A stretch of 64,000 bases of DNA from the NCBI RefSeq assembly GCF_900167405.1, contig NZ_FUWO01000002.1, forward strand, positions 62,001 to 126,000, written 5' to 3'. The translations under genes and the position numbers were made by a program. Of this stretch, positions 8,967-21,095 are shown piece after piece. The notes beneath the pieces were generated by a model that saw only the letters and a program-made list of their open reading frames with translations, had not been told where the DNA came from and did not search any database. Every line of letters starts with the position of its first letter. The first letter of the stretch is position 1. Origin of the DNA: Globicatella sulfidifaciens DSM 15739. GTDB lineage: Bacteria > Bacillota > Bacilli > Lactobacillales > Aerococcaceae.

Positions 8967-9857
8967 TTAGCTAGTATAAGTTTTAAAAATTATGTCTTGT
9001 GGATGATTACCAAATTTACTTCCAAATAAAGTACATCCTCCAACGTTTTGCGCATCTTCTTTTACTTCTATACGAAATTTCCAAATTTGAGAATCTACAG
9101 AGAAATTTTGAGTAGTTATGTCAGATAACGGATCGCCATCAATATATGTTCCGTGGGATGTAATTCTAATGGTTTTTAATAGTCCATATTGGTTTAAATT
9201 ATCTGGGTACCATTCTGGAGTATACACTCCTCTTGTATCTGCAAAATCACCTGGACTCGTCCAAGTGCCGATTTCGACATCATTTAATGAAAAAGTAATA
9301 TCTGATGGCCAATTATCGTTAGCAAAAGGAAATTCAGATGATATTTCTAATGTAATATCAATCATTTCAAGATTATTTGAAACTTGAATGAGATTTGGTA
9401 TTTGATATTCAATATAACCTTGAGTGAACCACAGAATTTGTGCATCAATTCTTTCTGGAAGCATAAAATATTTAGGGTCATCGACATTTCCAATAAAATG
9501 CGTATCTGAAGCAAGACCACAAGTAGGTTTAATACTAAAATCAGTATAGTGTCCGATAGGAATTGAAATAAAATCAACATCAAATGCAGAAAAAATTTTT
9601 TTAGGAAAATTGATTTCTATTTTATCAACAGCCAAAGAAGAAATTTTTTGTTGACCAACTTTTTCAGTTTTAATTATTTTGGCACTTTCTAATTTATTTA
9701 TATGTGAAGTAATGATTGCACTACTAAGAGATAACGCTTTTGCAATTTCTTTAATGTTTAATTTTTTTTGAGATAATAATTGAATAATATCTAGTCTAAC
9801 TTTACTGGATAGTGCTTCATAAACTACAAGAGAATCTTCATCTATAAATGTTTGCAT
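8967..9857 (-). CDS. ArsR/SmtB-type regulator with large C-terminal sensor-like domain
   Basis: Residues 1-80 form an ArsR-type winged helix (ALSSKVRLDIIQLLS, IKEIAKALSLSSAIITSHINKL). About 210 further residues follow, rich in predicted beta structure, aromatic residues and glycine (for example FPFANDNWPSDITFSLNDVEIG, here in part). Simple ArsR proteins are about 100 residues, so the extra domain is the notable part. It has the look of a beta-sandwich carbohydrate-binding fold, but that is inference. I chose the ATG at 9857, preceded by GAGTGAGG, over an upstream TTG. It is transcribed divergently from the arabinan operon and is the best candidate to control it, since no AraR operator is seen there. 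Confidence 0.75.
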   Translation of the reverse strand: MQTFIDEDSLVVYEALSSKVRLDIIQLLSQKKLNIKEIAKALSLSSAIITSHINKLESAKIIKTEKVGQQKISSLAVDKIEINFPKKIFSAFDVDFISIPIGHYTDFSIKPTCGLASDTHFIGNVDDPKYFMLPERIDAQILWFTQGYIEYQIPNLIQVSNNLEMIDITLEISSEFPFANDNWPSDITFSLNDVEIGTWTSPGDFADTRGVYTPEWYPDNLNQYGLLKTIRITSHGTYIDGDPLSDITTQNFSVDSQIWKFRIEVKEDAQNVGGCTLFGSKFGNHPQDIIFKTYTS

Positions 9858-9882
9858 TATAAAAAACCTCACTCTCAATTAA

Positions 9883-9892
9883 TACTATAGTA
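9883..9892. promoter_or_regulatory. Palindrome near the regulator start
   Basis: TACTATAGTA is a perfect 10-base palindrome 26 bases upstream of the regulator start. A related TATAGTAAT occurs at about 10017-10025 near the opposite promoter. Together they may be operator half-sites for the ArsR-type protein; this is speculative. Confidence 0.35.
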
Positions 9893-9927
9893 AATAATAA
9901 CATAAAAAAAGTGGAATTACAACATTA

Positions 9928-9949
9928 TAATTAACATAAAAGTTAATTA
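9928..9949. promoter_or_regulatory. Candidate operator between divergent genes
   Basis: TAATTAAC and GTTAATTA form perfect 8-base arms spaced by six bases, midway between the regulator and the arabinan operon. The size and location suit a dimeric winged-helix repressor. AT-richness makes chance palindromes likely, so confidence is modest. Confidence 0.4.
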
Positions 9950-9983
9950 AGTAAAAAAATAATGAAAATAATTAATAAAAGTG

Positions 9984-10011
9984 TTGACAAAAATTTGCGC
10001 ACAGTTATAAT
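9984..10011 (+). promoter_or_regulatory. Arabinan operon promoter
   Basis: TTGACA (9984-9989) and TATAAT (10006-10011) are both consensus, with a 16-base spacer, 45 bases before the binding-protein ATG. A cre-like site follows immediately downstream. Confidence 0.88.
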
Positions 10012-10024
10012 GGAATTATAGTAA

Positions 10025-10038
10025 TGTAAGCGTTTAAA
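10025..10038 (+). promoter_or_regulatory. cre-like CcpA site in the arabinan operon leader
   Basis: TGTAAGCGTTTAAA fits the cre consensus TGWAARCGYTWNCW with one clear mismatch at the penultimate C. It lies just after the expected transcription start, the usual place for roadblock catabolite repression. Confidence 0.7.
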
Positions 10039-10056
10039 AAATAGGAGGTTAATAAA

Positions 10057-11394
10057 ATGAGGTTAAAAAAATTAGGCTTATTGGGACTAGTTAGTTTTGC
10101 TTTTCTTTCAGGTTGCGGGGTATCAAACAATTCCACGAATAATGAATCGGCTACATCAAAAAAAGAAGAAGCGTCATCATTAACTTTTATGTTTAGAGGT
10201 GGTGAAGATGAGAAGAAAGCTTATGAAGCAGCGATTAAAAAGTTTGAGGAAAACGAAAATGTTTCTGTAGAAATTATCGCAACTGATGCAGATCAATATG
10301 CAACAAAATTGCAAGCTGCAATTTCGGGAGGGAACGTCCCAGATGTATTTTATATCGAGCAGTCTAACCTAATGGCTTATGTCGATAATGGTGTATTACT
10401 AGATATCACTAAATATATTGAGGAATCAGATTTTGACTTGGATAATATTTGGGAATATGGTTCTGAAAGTTATCGTTATGATGGTGAACAAGTTGGAACC
10501 GGCCCTTTATATGGTTTACCTAAAGATTTAGGGCCATTTGCATTAGGATACAACAAAGATATGTTTGAAAAGGCCGGAGTAGAGTTACCTGATCCTGATA
10601 AACCGTATAGTTGGGATGAGTTTTTAGAAGTTTCGAAAGCATTAACATTGGATACAAATGGCGATGGTCAATTGGATCAATGGGGGACTGGGTTTAATAT
10701 AAATTGGAGCTTACAAGCATTTGTTTGGAGTAACGGTGCAGACTTTATTAATGACTCAATGGATAAAGTTACTGTTGATACACCTGAATTTGCTGAGGCA
10801 TTACAATATTTAGCAGATTTACAAAATGTTCATGAAGTTACTCCATCTATTTCAGATGCACAGACTTTAGATACTTATCAACGATGGATGAATGGTGAAA
10901 TTGCGTTCTTTCCGGTAGGACCTTGGGATATGAGTACTTATGATAAATTACCATTCGAGTATGATTTAATGCCTTGGCCAGCAGGTAAAACTGGACAAAG
11001 CGCAACTTGGATTGGATCACTTGGAATAGGAGTATCTTCGAAAACTCAAGCTCCTGAGAAAGCTGCAAAACTAGTTGAGTATTTAAGTGCTTCTGTAGAA
11101 GGACAACAACAATTGGTTGATGCAAAAATTCAAATTCCTAACTTAATTGATATGGCGAATGAATGGGCTTCAGATACTGAATCTAAACCATCTAACAAGC
11201 AAGAATTTTTGGATGTTGTTGAGGAATACGGTAGAGCTATGCCAGCAGCAAGAACTTACAATGCTGAGTGGTATGATGAATTCTTTATTAATATTCAAGC
11301 TGTTTTAGATGGTGATCAGACTGCTGCAGAATATGTTGCTGAAGTACAACCAAGAATGCAACAGAAGTTAGATGCAGCAAATACGAATAGATAG
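10057..11394 (+). CDS. Sugar-binding lipoprotein of CUT1 ABC transporter (arabino-oligosaccharides)
   Basis: It is an extracellular substrate-binding lipoprotein: a positively charged start, a hydrophobic stretch and the lipobox LSGC with lipidated cysteine at residue 20, then a Ser/Asn/Glu-rich linker. The mature part is a family 1 solute-binding protein ([22 protein letters not shown], in part; [13 protein letters not shown]-like segment near 280). Its place before two CUT1 permeases and five arabinan-cleaving enzymes points to arabino-oligosaccharides as ligand; the sequence alone cannot show that. AGGAGG precedes the ATG. A terminator follows, so it is probably made in excess over the permeases. 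Confidence 0.88.
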   Translation: MRLKKLGLLGLVSFAFLSGCGVSNNSTNNESATSKKEEASSLTFMFRGGEDEKKAYEAAIKKFEENENVSVEIIATDADQYATKLQAAISGGNVPDVFYIEQSNLMAYVDNGVLLDITKYIEESDFDLDNIWEYGSESYRYDGEQVGTGPLYGLPKDLGPFALGYNKDMFEKAGVELPDPDKPYSWDEFLEVSKALTLDTNGDGQLDQWGTGFNINWSLQAFVWSNGADFINDSMDKVTVDTPEFAEALQYLADLQNVHEVTPSISDAQTLDTYQRWMNGEIAFFPVGPWDMSTYDKLPFEYDLMPWPAGKTGQSATWIGSLGIGVSSKTQAPEKAAKLVEYLSASVEGQQQLVDAKIQIPNLIDMANEWASDTESKPSNKQEFLDVVEEYGRAMPAARTYNAEWYDEFFINIQAVLDGDQTAAEYVAEVQPRMQQKLDAANTNR

Positions 11395-11413
11395 TAGGTT
11401 GTATTGATAATGT

Positions 11414-11464
11414 AAAAAAGAAGTGGGTATTTATTAACAGATTTATAAACTCACTTCTTTTTTT
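11414..11464 (+). terminator. Internal terminator after the binding protein
   Basis: The 15-base arms at 11414-11428 and 11449-11463 pair with one G-T wobble and end in a run of T. Placed between binding protein and permeases, such partial terminators commonly raise the binding protein to permease ratio. Confidence 0.8.
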
Positions 11465-11484
11465 ATAAAAAGGAGTGTATTTTT

Positions 11485-12384
11485 ATGGAAATAAAAAACC
11501 GGAAAGGAAATCTTCATAGCAAAGAATATAAAGTGGCATTTCTATTTGTTCTGGCACCGACGATAGGGTTCGTATTATTCTCATTAATTCCTTTAATTTA
11601 TTCAGTTTATGCTTCATTTACAGATTGGAATGGATTGGGAAGAATGAATTTTATTGGAATAGATAATTTTGTTCAAATGTTTAATGATCCATACTTTTTT
11701 CAAACACTATATAATACTTTCTATTTAATGATTGGAATACCTATTGGGTTACTTTTATCTTTTGCTTTGGCTTCAGCTTTGAGTAGAGGCATTAAAGGCA
11801 CATCGATTTTTAGAACTATTTATTATATACCGGTGATATCTTCTTTAGCAGCTGTGTCAATTTTATGGCAATGGGCTTATAATGGAGATTTTGGACTTAT
11901 AAATCAAGTGTTGAATATTTTTGGAATTGAGGGACCTAATTGGCTCCAAAACACTGCTACTGTTAAACCAGCAATAATCATTATGACAATTTGGAAAGGT
12001 TTAGGATATTCCATGTTATTATATTTGGCTGCTATCCAAAGTGTTCCTAAAACTTTTTATGAGGCCGCTGAATTAGATGGTGCATCTTCATTTCATAAAT
12101 TTAGATTTATAACTTGGCCAATGGTCAAACCAGTTACTTTCTTTTTAGTAGTAACTAACATAATTGGTGGTTCACAAATTTTTACTGAAATTAATATTAT
12201 GACACCAACAGGTGGACCAAGATATGGATCTGCAACAATTGTTTGGTATATTTGGCAAAAAGCTTTTAAAAATTGGCAAATGGGTTATGCAAGTAGTATG
12301 GCTTTAGTCCTTGCTTTTATTGTTTTTGTAGTTACCGCCCTACAATTTTATATTAATAATAAAAAATCTTATCAAATTGATTAG
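11485..12384 (+). CDS. CUT1 ABC transporter permease (MalF/UgpA type)
   Basis: This 299-residue integral membrane protein has about six hydrophobic segments, the first at residues 17-37. The cytoplasmic EAA loop is clear (EAAELDGASSFHKF then WPMVKP) and would dock on the ATPase. It is the first of two permeases for the transporter whose binding protein is at 10.1 kb. A GGAG ribosome site precedes the ATG. No ATPase gene occurs in the cluster, so a shared MsmX/MsmK-type ATPase elsewhere is expected. Confidence 0.92.
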   Translation: MEIKNRKGNLHSKEYKVAFLFVLAPTIGFVLFSLIPLIYSVYASFTDWNGLGRMNFIGIDNFVQMFNDPYFFQTLYNTFYLMIGIPIGLLLSFALASALSRGIKGTSIFRTIYYIPVISSLAAVSILWQWAYNGDFGLINQVLNIFGIEGPNWLQNTATVKPAIIIMTIWKGLGYSMLLYLAAIQSVPKTFYEAAELDGASSFHKFRFITWPMVKPVTFFLVVTNIIGGSQIFTEINIMTPTGGPRYGSATIVWYIWQKAFKNWQMGYASSMALVLAFIVFVVTALQFYINNKKSYQID

Positions 12385-12393
12385 GAGCGTATA

Positions 12394-13230
12394 ATGATGA
12401 AAAAGAAAAATATTACAAATATTCTTATAGTACTTATTCTTTCTATAGGTGCAATTATTATGGTGGGACCTTTATTATGGATGATTTCAACATCATTAAA
12501 AAATAAAGAAGGTGTATTTCAATTACCACCACAATGGATTCCAGATCCAATAACTGTTGATGCATATAAAAGATTGATTGAGTTAGACACATTATTTGAT
12601 GGAGTAAAAAACACAATAATTGTTTCGCTTAGTGTCACAATTATTGGAACATTAACATCTAGTATGGCTGCTTTTTCATTCGCGAAGTTAAAACTACCGT
12701 ATAAAAATGTCTTGTTCCTAATTTTGTTATCTGCAATTATGGTTCCGTATCCAGCTGTTATGATTCCACAATTTATGATGTTTTCAAAAATTGGATGGAT
12801 AGATTCTTTACTACCATTAATAGTGCCAGGTCTTTTTGGGAATATTACAATGATATTCTTTTTAAGACAGTATTTATCAAATATACCTGATTCAATTGTA
12901 GAAGCGGCTAAAATTGATGGGGCAAGTTATTTAACAATATTTTCAAAATTAATATTCCCATTAATTAAACCAGCAGTAGCTGCTCAGTTTATTTTATGGT
13001 TTATGGGAGTTTGGAATGATTACTTGGCACCATTAATTTATTTGAATACACCGAGAAAACAAACTTTACAAGTGGTTATTGCTAATTTGAATGCAGCATA
13101 TGCTATTCAAACAGACTATCCGTTAATTATGGCTGCTTCAGTAATTTCACTCATTCCAGTTTTAGTAGTATTTATTGTTTTCCAAAAACAAATTATTGAA
13201 TCCATTGCAATTTCAGGAGTGAAAGGTTAG
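12394..13230 (+). CDS. CUT1 ABC transporter permease (MalG/UgpE type)
   Basis: This 278-residue permease has about six membrane segments and the EAA loop EAAKIDGASYLTIF followed by FPLIKP. The C-terminal ESIAISGVKG ending is typical of MalG-type subunits. It follows the first permease by nine bases and precedes the YesL-like gene by four bases, in one operon. Confidence 0.92.
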   Translation: MMKKKNITNILIVLILSIGAIIMVGPLLWMISTSLKNKEGVFQLPPQWIPDPITVDAYKRLIELDTLFDGVKNTIIVSLSVTIIGTLTSSMAAFSFAKLKLPYKNVLFLILLSAIMVPYPAVMIPQFMMFSKIGWIDSLLPLIVPGLFGNITMIFFLRQYLSNIPDSIVEAAKIDGASYLTIFSKLIFPLIKPAVAAQFILWFMGVWNDYLAPLIYLNTPRKQTLQVVIANLNAAYAIQTDYPLIMAASVISLIPVLVVFIVFQKQIIESIAISGVKG

Positions 13231-13234
13231 TAAT

Positions 13235-13849
13235 ATGAGTGTAAAAATAATGCTTTATTTAAGAAGAATAACTAATGGTATTTTACTTAGTATTTTATTT
13301 TGGATCGGCTTAGTTTTAGGATTGTTCATCTTCGGTTTATTGCCGTCTATATCAGCTGTTTTAAGAACCGCACCAATAGTGAAAGATGAAATAGAGTATT
13401 CTAAGATCATTAAATGCTTTATAAAACATTATATTTTATCGATTAGACAATCATGGCTTGATTCAACCGTTATATCATTATTGCTAATCATATTATTGAG
13501 CGAATATAAAATGGTCGATGAAATACCTATATTATTTGCCATCTTTAAACTACCATTAGGTTTTTTAATTATTTATTTCATTAGTATGATATTGAACTAT
13601 TCAATACTCCATATGTCAGAAAAATTTAGTAAGAAAAAATTATTAATTAAAACTTTATTTTCACCATTGATAACATTGATGGAAACGACAATTATGTTTT
13701 TGTTTTTTATACTTTATTATTTATTAATAAACGTAAATTCATTAATTGTATTGTTAACAATAAGTTTCTTTATAGTATTTATGGGGAAACTCTTATCTAG
13801 AAAATTAATATTGAAAGGAATTATAAATGAAGAAACGGTGCTTATTTAG
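13235..13849 (+). CDS. YesL-like (DUF624) membrane protein
   Basis: A 204-residue hydrophobic protein with about five membrane segments. The start (MLYLRRITNGILLSILFW, LGLFIFGLLPS) resembles the YesL/DUF624 family, which very often lies beside CUT1 permeases for plant oligosaccharides and whose biochemical role is not settled. A similar small membrane protein occupies the same position after the decayed permease at 37.5 kb. Its end overlaps the next gene by 23 bases, which implies translational coupling. Confidence 0.75.
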   Translation: MSVKIMLYLRRITNGILLSILFWIGLVLGLFIFGLLPSISAVLRTAPIVKDEIEYSKIIKCFIKHYILSIRQSWLDSTVISLLLIILLSEYKMVDEIPILFAIFKLPLGFLIIYFISMILNYSILHMSEKFSKKKLLIKTLFSPLITLMETTIMFLFFILYYLLINVNSLIVLLTISFFIVFMGKLLSRKLILKGIINEETVLI

Positions 13850-15236
13850 TTTTTATGTTGTATTAGTCGTTTTTTGTGTTTTTATTCCGATGCAAATCGC
13901 TGCAGAAAATCCAAAATATAAAGATGCTTCTGTACATGATCCATCAATTATTGAAGTGGATAATCATTATTATATTATTGGTTCTCATGCTGCTTTTGCG
14001 AAAAGCTCGGATTTAATTTCGTGGACTCAAATTTCCACTAATGTCAATAATAGTAAATTGTTTGAAAATATAAAGGAACAATTAGCTGAAGATTTTGAAT
14101 TTGCCAAAACTGATACATTATGGGCATCCGATATTATTCAATTAAAAAATGGTAAATATTACCTTTACTATTGTTTATGTGAAGGTAGTAGTCCTTTATC
14201 AGTTTTAGGTGTTGCAGTGTCAGATAACATAGAAGGACCTTACGAGAAAATTGAGTCATTCCTTTATTCTGGAACAGAAACACAGTTTGGACAAACTTAT
14301 GATGCAACAAAGCATCCTAATGTTATTGATCCACATGTATTTTATGATAATGATGGAAAATTATGGATGGTTTACGGATCATATTCCGGTGGGATTTTTA
14401 TCTTAGAAATGGATGAGGATACGGGACTTCCAATTGATCGCAATACTTATGGAACTCATTTAGGTGGTGGAAATCATAGCCGAATTGAAGGGCCTTATAT
14501 TCAATATAACAAGGATACAGGCTATTATTATTTATTTACTTCTTTTGGAGGACTTGATACTAAAGGCGGCTATAATATTAGAGTTGCACGTTCTAAAAAT
14601 CCAGATGGACCTTATGAGGATATGGAAGGGACACTGTTCTCTGATGTTAAAGGAAAGTATAATACGTTATTCGATGATGCGAGTATTCAAGATTTTGGTG
14701 TCAAAATAATTGGTAATTTTGCTTTTGATGAGAAGCCAAATAAGAATAATGGGTATGTATCACCGGGTCATAATTCGACACTATATCATAAAGATTTAAA
14801 TGCTTACTTTTTGATTTTTCACACCAGATTTCCACAAGCTGGTGAATTACATGAGGTTCGTGTTCACCAGTTACATTTTTTAAGTAATGGATGGCCAGTA
14901 GTTTCACCAACGAGATACTCTGGTAAACTAGCAGAATCAATAGATGCTAAATTATTAAATGGAAAATATAAAGCGATAATAATGGATAAGTTAATCGTGG
15001 ATAATATTACTCTACCAAAACATATAGAAATTGATAATGAAATAATTAATGGAGATGTTGAGGGTGAGATTATTAAACGAGAGGGAAATGAGGTAAATAT
15101 TACATTAGAAAATGGTAAAGAATATTCTGGTCTTGTATTTGCAGAATGGGATGATTTACAGCAAAAAGAAGTAATAAATTTTTCAGGTCTATCTCAAGAA
15201 GGAGAACCTATTTATTTAATTAAAGTAGAGGAGTAA
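13827..15236 (+). CDS. Secreted GH43 endo-1,5-alpha-L-arabinanase
   Basis: It should cut the arabinan backbone outside the cell. Residues 1-26 form a signal peptide (KKR start, hydrophobic core, cleavage near QIAA/EN). The GH43 five-blade propeller residues are visible: general base D38 in VHDPS, the pKa modulator in IDPHVFYDNDG near 168, and the acid glutamate in RIEGPY near 219. The extra C-terminal part (from about residue 370) fits the two-domain AbnB-type arabinanases of similar length. It has no sortase motif. It overlaps the YesL-like gene, with AAAGGA before the ATG. Confidence 0.88.
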   Translation: MKKRCLFSFYVVLVVFCVFIPMQIAAENPKYKDASVHDPSIIEVDNHYYIIGSHAAFAKSSDLISWTQISTNVNNSKLFENIKEQLAEDFEFAKTDTLWASDIIQLKNGKYYLYYCLCEGSSPLSVLGVAVSDNIEGPYEKIESFLYSGTETQFGQTYDATKHPNVIDPHVFYDNDGKLWMVYGSYSGGIFILEMDEDTGLPIDRNTYGTHLGGGNHSRIEGPYIQYNKDTGYYYLFTSFGGLDTKGGYNIRVARSKNPDGPYEDMEGTLFSDVKGKYNTLFDDASIQDFGVKIIGNFAFDEKPNKNNGYVSPGHNSTLYHKDLNAYFLIFHTRFPQAGELHEVRVHQLHFLSNGWPVVSPTRYSGKLAESIDAKLLNGKYKAIIMDKLIVDNITLPKHIEIDNEIINGDVEGEIIKREGNEVNITLENGKEYSGLVFAEWDDLQQKEVINFSGLSQEGEPIYLIKVEE

Positions 15237-15241
15237 CCAGT

Positions 15242-16192
15242 ATGACAAACAAATATAATAATCCAATTGTAATAGAGAGAGCGGACCCGTGGGTGTATAA
15301 GCATTTTAATGGGATGTATTATTTTACAGGTTCTGTACCAGACTTTCAGTCCATTGAAATTAGAAGAGCAAAATCAATCAATGAATTAGGTAAGACAGAA
15401 GAAGTAAAAACAATTTGGAAAGCGCATGAAAGTGGAAAGTTAAGTGAATTAATTTGGGCGCCAGAATTACATTATTTAAAAGGAGCTTGGTATATTTATT
15501 TTGCAGCTTCGGATGACGCGGAAATAAGAAATAAAGATAGACATCATCGAATGTTTGTATTGGAAAATACCAATGATGATCCTTTCGAGGGAGAGTGGGT
15601 AGAAAAAGGTCAGATTACAACTCAATTTGAAAGTTTCAGCATCGATGCGACAGTATTTGAATTAAAAGAACGTTTATATTATGTCTGGGCTCAACAAGAT
15701 CCACGTATTCCTGGAAATTCAAATCTCTATATTTCAGAAATGGAAAATCCTTGGACTTTAAAAGGGTATCAAACATTACTATCGATTCCAGAGTATCCAT
15801 GGGAAAAAATTGGATTTAAAGTAAATGAAGGCGCTGCCGCTTTAATTAGAAATGATAAAGTATTTATTACTTATTCTGCTAGCGCAACTGACGAAAACTA
15901 TGCGATGGGATTACTGTGGGCGAATATTGATGATGATTTACTCAATGGTTTTTCATGGAATAAAGAAAAAGAACCTGTTTTCAAATCATCAGAAAAAAAC
16001 CAGTTGTTTGGCCCAGGGCATAACTCTTTTACTAAGTCCGAAGATGGCAAACAAGATGTTTTAATTTATCATGCAAGACCCGCTAAAAACGATACTGGCG
16101 ATCCTTTAAATAATCCTAATCGACATGCCCATGCCCAAATATTTACTTGGAATGAAAAAGGATTTCCTGTTTTTGGTGAACCAGGAGAGTAG
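15242..16192 (+). CDS. Cytoplasmic GH43 exo-alpha-L-arabinofuranosidase
   Basis: A 316-residue single-domain GH43 enzyme without signal peptide. Catalytic residues appear in RADPWV (base, residue 14), SIDATVF (about residue 133) and NEGAAAL (about residue 197). The pattern YYFTGSVPDF resembles the exo-1,5-alpha-L-arabinofuranosidase subfamily (GH43_26), which releases arabinose from arabino-oligosaccharides. It lies five bases after the endo-arabinanase and two bases before the next GH43, in the operon. The subfamily assignment is from memory of motifs and not from a search. Confidence 0.85.
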   Translation: MTNKYNNPIVIERADPWVYKHFNGMYYFTGSVPDFQSIEIRRAKSINELGKTEEVKTIWKAHESGKLSELIWAPELHYLKGAWYIYFAASDDAEIRNKDRHHRMFVLENTNDDPFEGEWVEKGQITTQFESFSIDATVFELKERLYYVWAQQDPRIPGNSNLYISEMENPWTLKGYQTLLSIPEYPWEKIGFKVNEGAAALIRNDKVFITYSASATDENYAMGLLWANIDDDLLNGFSWNKEKEPVFKSSEKNQLFGPGHNSFTKSEDGKQDVLIYHARPAKNDTGDPLNNPNRHAHAQIFTWNEKGFPVFGEPGE

Positions 16193-16194
16193 CG

Positions 16195-18908
<2,714 letters not shown>

Positions 18909-18919
18909 AGGAGCAACAA

Positions 18920-20362
18920 ATGACAATTAATGTTTTAAATATAAAAAACGGACCAACTATTAGTAAATATATTTATGGTCATTTTTCAGAGCATTTAGGA
19001 AGATGTATTTATGAAGGTATTTATGTTGGAGAAGACTCAGAAATACCTAATGTTAACGGGATTAGGACCGATGTTGTGGAGGCATTGAAAGAAATTCAAA
19101 TACCAGTATTACGTTGGCCGGGTGGATGTTTTGCGGATGAATATCATTGGAAAGATGGTATCGGTCCAAAAGAGAATCGAAAAAAAATTGTGAACACTCA
19201 CTGGGGTGGAGTAACTGAAAATAATCATTTCGGAACACATGAGTTTTTTGAATTAGTAAGACAGTTAGATTGCGAAGCATATGTGAATGGTAATGTGGGC
19301 AGTGGTACTGTTCAAGAAATGCAAGAATGGGTTGAATATATTACAATGGCCGGTGAATCTCCGATGGCAAATCTAAGAAGAGAAAATGGACAAGAAGAAC
19401 CTTGGAAAATGAAATTTTTCGGAGTTGGAAATGAAAGCTGGGGTTGTGGTGGAAATATGCGCCCAGAATATTACGCTGACCTATATCGTCAATACCAAAC
19501 ATATGTAAGACAGTATGGTACAGAAAAAATTTATAAAATAGCTTGCGGCCCCAATATTGATGACTATTATTGGATGGATACATTAATGAAGCAAGCGGGA
19601 CCTTGGTTTGACGGAATTAGCTTACACCATTATGCCTTGACAGGAGAATGGCTAGATAAAGGACCAGCAACTGGATTTCCGGAATCTCAATGGTGGTCAT
19701 TAATGAAGAGTGCCAAAAAAATGGACGAATTGATTCAGAAGCATTCTATAATTATGGATAAATATGACCCTGAACAACGTATAGGATTAATTGTGGATGA
19801 GTGGGGTTCTTGGCTTGCAGTTGAACCAGGAACTAATCCAGGGTTCTTATACCAACAAAATACGATTCGCGATGCAATGGTAGCTGCTATAACCTTAAAT
19901 ATTTTCAATAATCATGCGAACAGAGTTTATATGGCCAACTTAGCTCAAACTGTTAATGTACTGCAATCAGTGATTTTAACTGAAGGAAAAGCAATGGTAA
20001 AAACACCAACATATCATGTATTCAATATGTATAAAAATCATCAGGATGCTGAATTGGTTGATTACTATGGTGAATTACCCGAAAATATTTCATTGTCAGT
20101 TTCCAAAAAAGAGCACAAACTAACAGTAACAATCTGTCATTATGGCTTGGAAAACGAACAAGAACTTCAATTAAATTTTGAAACCGAGATTCATAAATAT
20201 GCAGGTAAGATACTAACAACTAAGGTTATGGATGCACATAATACCTTTGGAAATCCAAATAATGTAAAAATTGAAGATTATGAGAATATACGGACTGAGG
20301 GCAGAAAACTAAATATTAAATTACCGGCAATGTCAGTCGTAAGTCTTGAGTTGGAAGTGTAA
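18920..20362 (+). CDS. Second GH51 alpha-L-arabinofuranosidase
   Basis: A 480-residue GH51 enzyme clearly distinct from its upstream neighbour. Hallmarks are [15 protein letters not shown] at the start, [13 protein letters not shown] near 70, acid/base in [12 protein letters not shown] near 173, and nucleophile in IVDEWGSW near 294. It is cytoplasmic with no signal peptide. Two divergent GH51 enzymes in tandem suggest different linkage preferences, such as side-chain 1,3/1,2 against terminal 1,5. GGAG precedes the ATG. Confidence 0.93.
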   Translation: MTINVLNIKNGPTISKYIYGHFSEHLGRCIYEGIYVGEDSEIPNVNGIRTDVVEALKEIQIPVLRWPGGCFADEYHWKDGIGPKENRKKIVNTHWGGVTENNHFGTHEFFELVRQLDCEAYVNGNVGSGTVQEMQEWVEYITMAGESPMANLRRENGQEEPWKMKFFGVGNESWGCGGNMRPEYYADLYRQYQTYVRQYGTEKIYKIACGPNIDDYYWMDTLMKQAGPWFDGISLHHYALTGEWLDKGPATGFPESQWWSLMKSAKKMDELIQKHSIIMDKYDPEQRIGLIVDEWGSWLAVEPGTNPGFLYQQNTIRDAMVAAITLNIFNNHANRVYMANLAQTVNVLQSVILTEGKAMVKTPTYHVFNMYKNHQDAELVDYYGELPENISLSVSKKEHKLTVTICHYGLENEQELQLNFETEIHKYAGKILTTKVMDAHNTFGNPNNVKIEDYENIRTEGRKLNIKLPAMSVVSLELEV

Positions 20363-20365
20363 CGA

Positions 20366-20605
20366 ATGTCATGTAAAGGCTGCGAAAGAAAAGGGAATAT
20401 ACTTTCAATAGATATCGATAACTTAATCAATCAACAACTTTCTTTGGAAATAAATTTAGTCAAAGAGGAAGAATGGCGTAAGAGACAACTTATCTGTGAA
20501 AGTTGTCCTTATCGTCATGGACATACATGTAGTAAATGTGGCTGTTTTTATAAATTTAGAACGGCTTTATCAATAAAACAGTGTCCAATGAATTATTGGA
20601 AGTAA
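20366..20605 (+). CDS. Small Cys-rich putative zinc-binding protein
   Basis: A 79-residue protein with eight cysteines: CKGC at the start, CESC near residue 51, then CSKCGC and a final C in KQCPMNYW. The paired CxxC motifs suggest one or two structural zinc ribbons. I do not recognise a function; a DUF6171-like small protein is possible. It starts three bases after the GH51 stop and is the last gene of the arabinan operon, so it is co-transcribed. The spacing of its cysteines is regular enough that it looks like a real gene. Confidence 0.7.
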   Translation: MSCKGCERKGNILSIDIDNLINQQLSLEINLVKEEEWRKRQLICESCPYRHGHTCSKCGCFYKFRTALSIKQCPMNYWK

Positions 20606-20669
20606 TAACAGGATGGCCACAAAGTCTCAAAAATAATCGGGGAACATATAAAAGTTAAGATGTTTGATA

Positions 20670-21000
20670 GAGTCCATATAATTGTGTAAAAAGGAAGAGT
20701 CACTCTTCCCATCATAAATGGTACAAACTTTTAAGAGTAATAAACAAAACGAGAGGAATCAAAATGCCCCAAGTGCATTTTACACTGAATCTAGAAGAAA
20801 TTAAAAACTTAATTGGCGTAGAAGTCAAAGACAACATATCTAAGAGTATTTTAACCAAGGTATTTAATCAACTGATGGAGAAAGAACGGTATGAATACTT
20901 AGATAACGAAGCCTATCAACGCGATCCAAATAGAATGAGTTATCGTAATGGCTATTACGATCGTGACTACACAACACGACTAGTAACGTTAAACCTATAG
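20670..21000 (+). mobile_element. IS256-family transposase remnant (left end and N-terminus)
   Basis: The reading frame 20764-21000 gives 78 residues that match the N-terminus of IS256-family transposases (VHFTLNLEEIKNLI, ILTKVFNQLMEKER, NRMSYRNGYYDRDYTTR), whose full length is about 390-400. It stops where the conserved TLEL-type segment begins. The upstream sequence from about 20670 (GAGTCCATATAATTGTGTAA) resembles the terminal repeat of such elements. A 7-base-arm hairpin follows at 20693-20709. Nothing of the catalytic domain is left, so the element is dead. Confidence 0.8.
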
Positions 21001-21010
21001 TACTAAGAAC

Positions 21011-21040
21011 AAGAGGTGGGAATTTTTCCTCTTCTTTGTG
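21011..21040 (+). terminator. Weak terminator before the phosphoketolase promoter
   Basis: AAGAGG (21011-21016) pairs with CCTCTT (21028-21033) across an 11-base loop, followed by a CTTTG tail. It may stop read-through from the IS fragment or arabinan operon. Confidence 0.45.
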
Positions 21041-21057
21041 AATTTATTATATAACCA

Positions 21058-21086
21058 TTGACATAAATTCATTGTTATTTTACAAT
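21058..21086 (+). promoter_or_regulatory. Phosphoketolase promoter
   Basis: TTGACA (21058-21063), a 17-base spacer and TACAAT (21081-21086) form a strong promoter 70 bases before the start codon. The XylR operator begins nine bases after the -10 box, over the expected transcription start. Confidence 0.85.
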
Positions 21087-21095
21087 ATACTCATA

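Noticed and set aside
20764-21000. Functional small gene upstream of phosphoketolase
   Set aside because: The 78 residues match only the N-terminus of IS256-family transposases, with the catalytic part missing.
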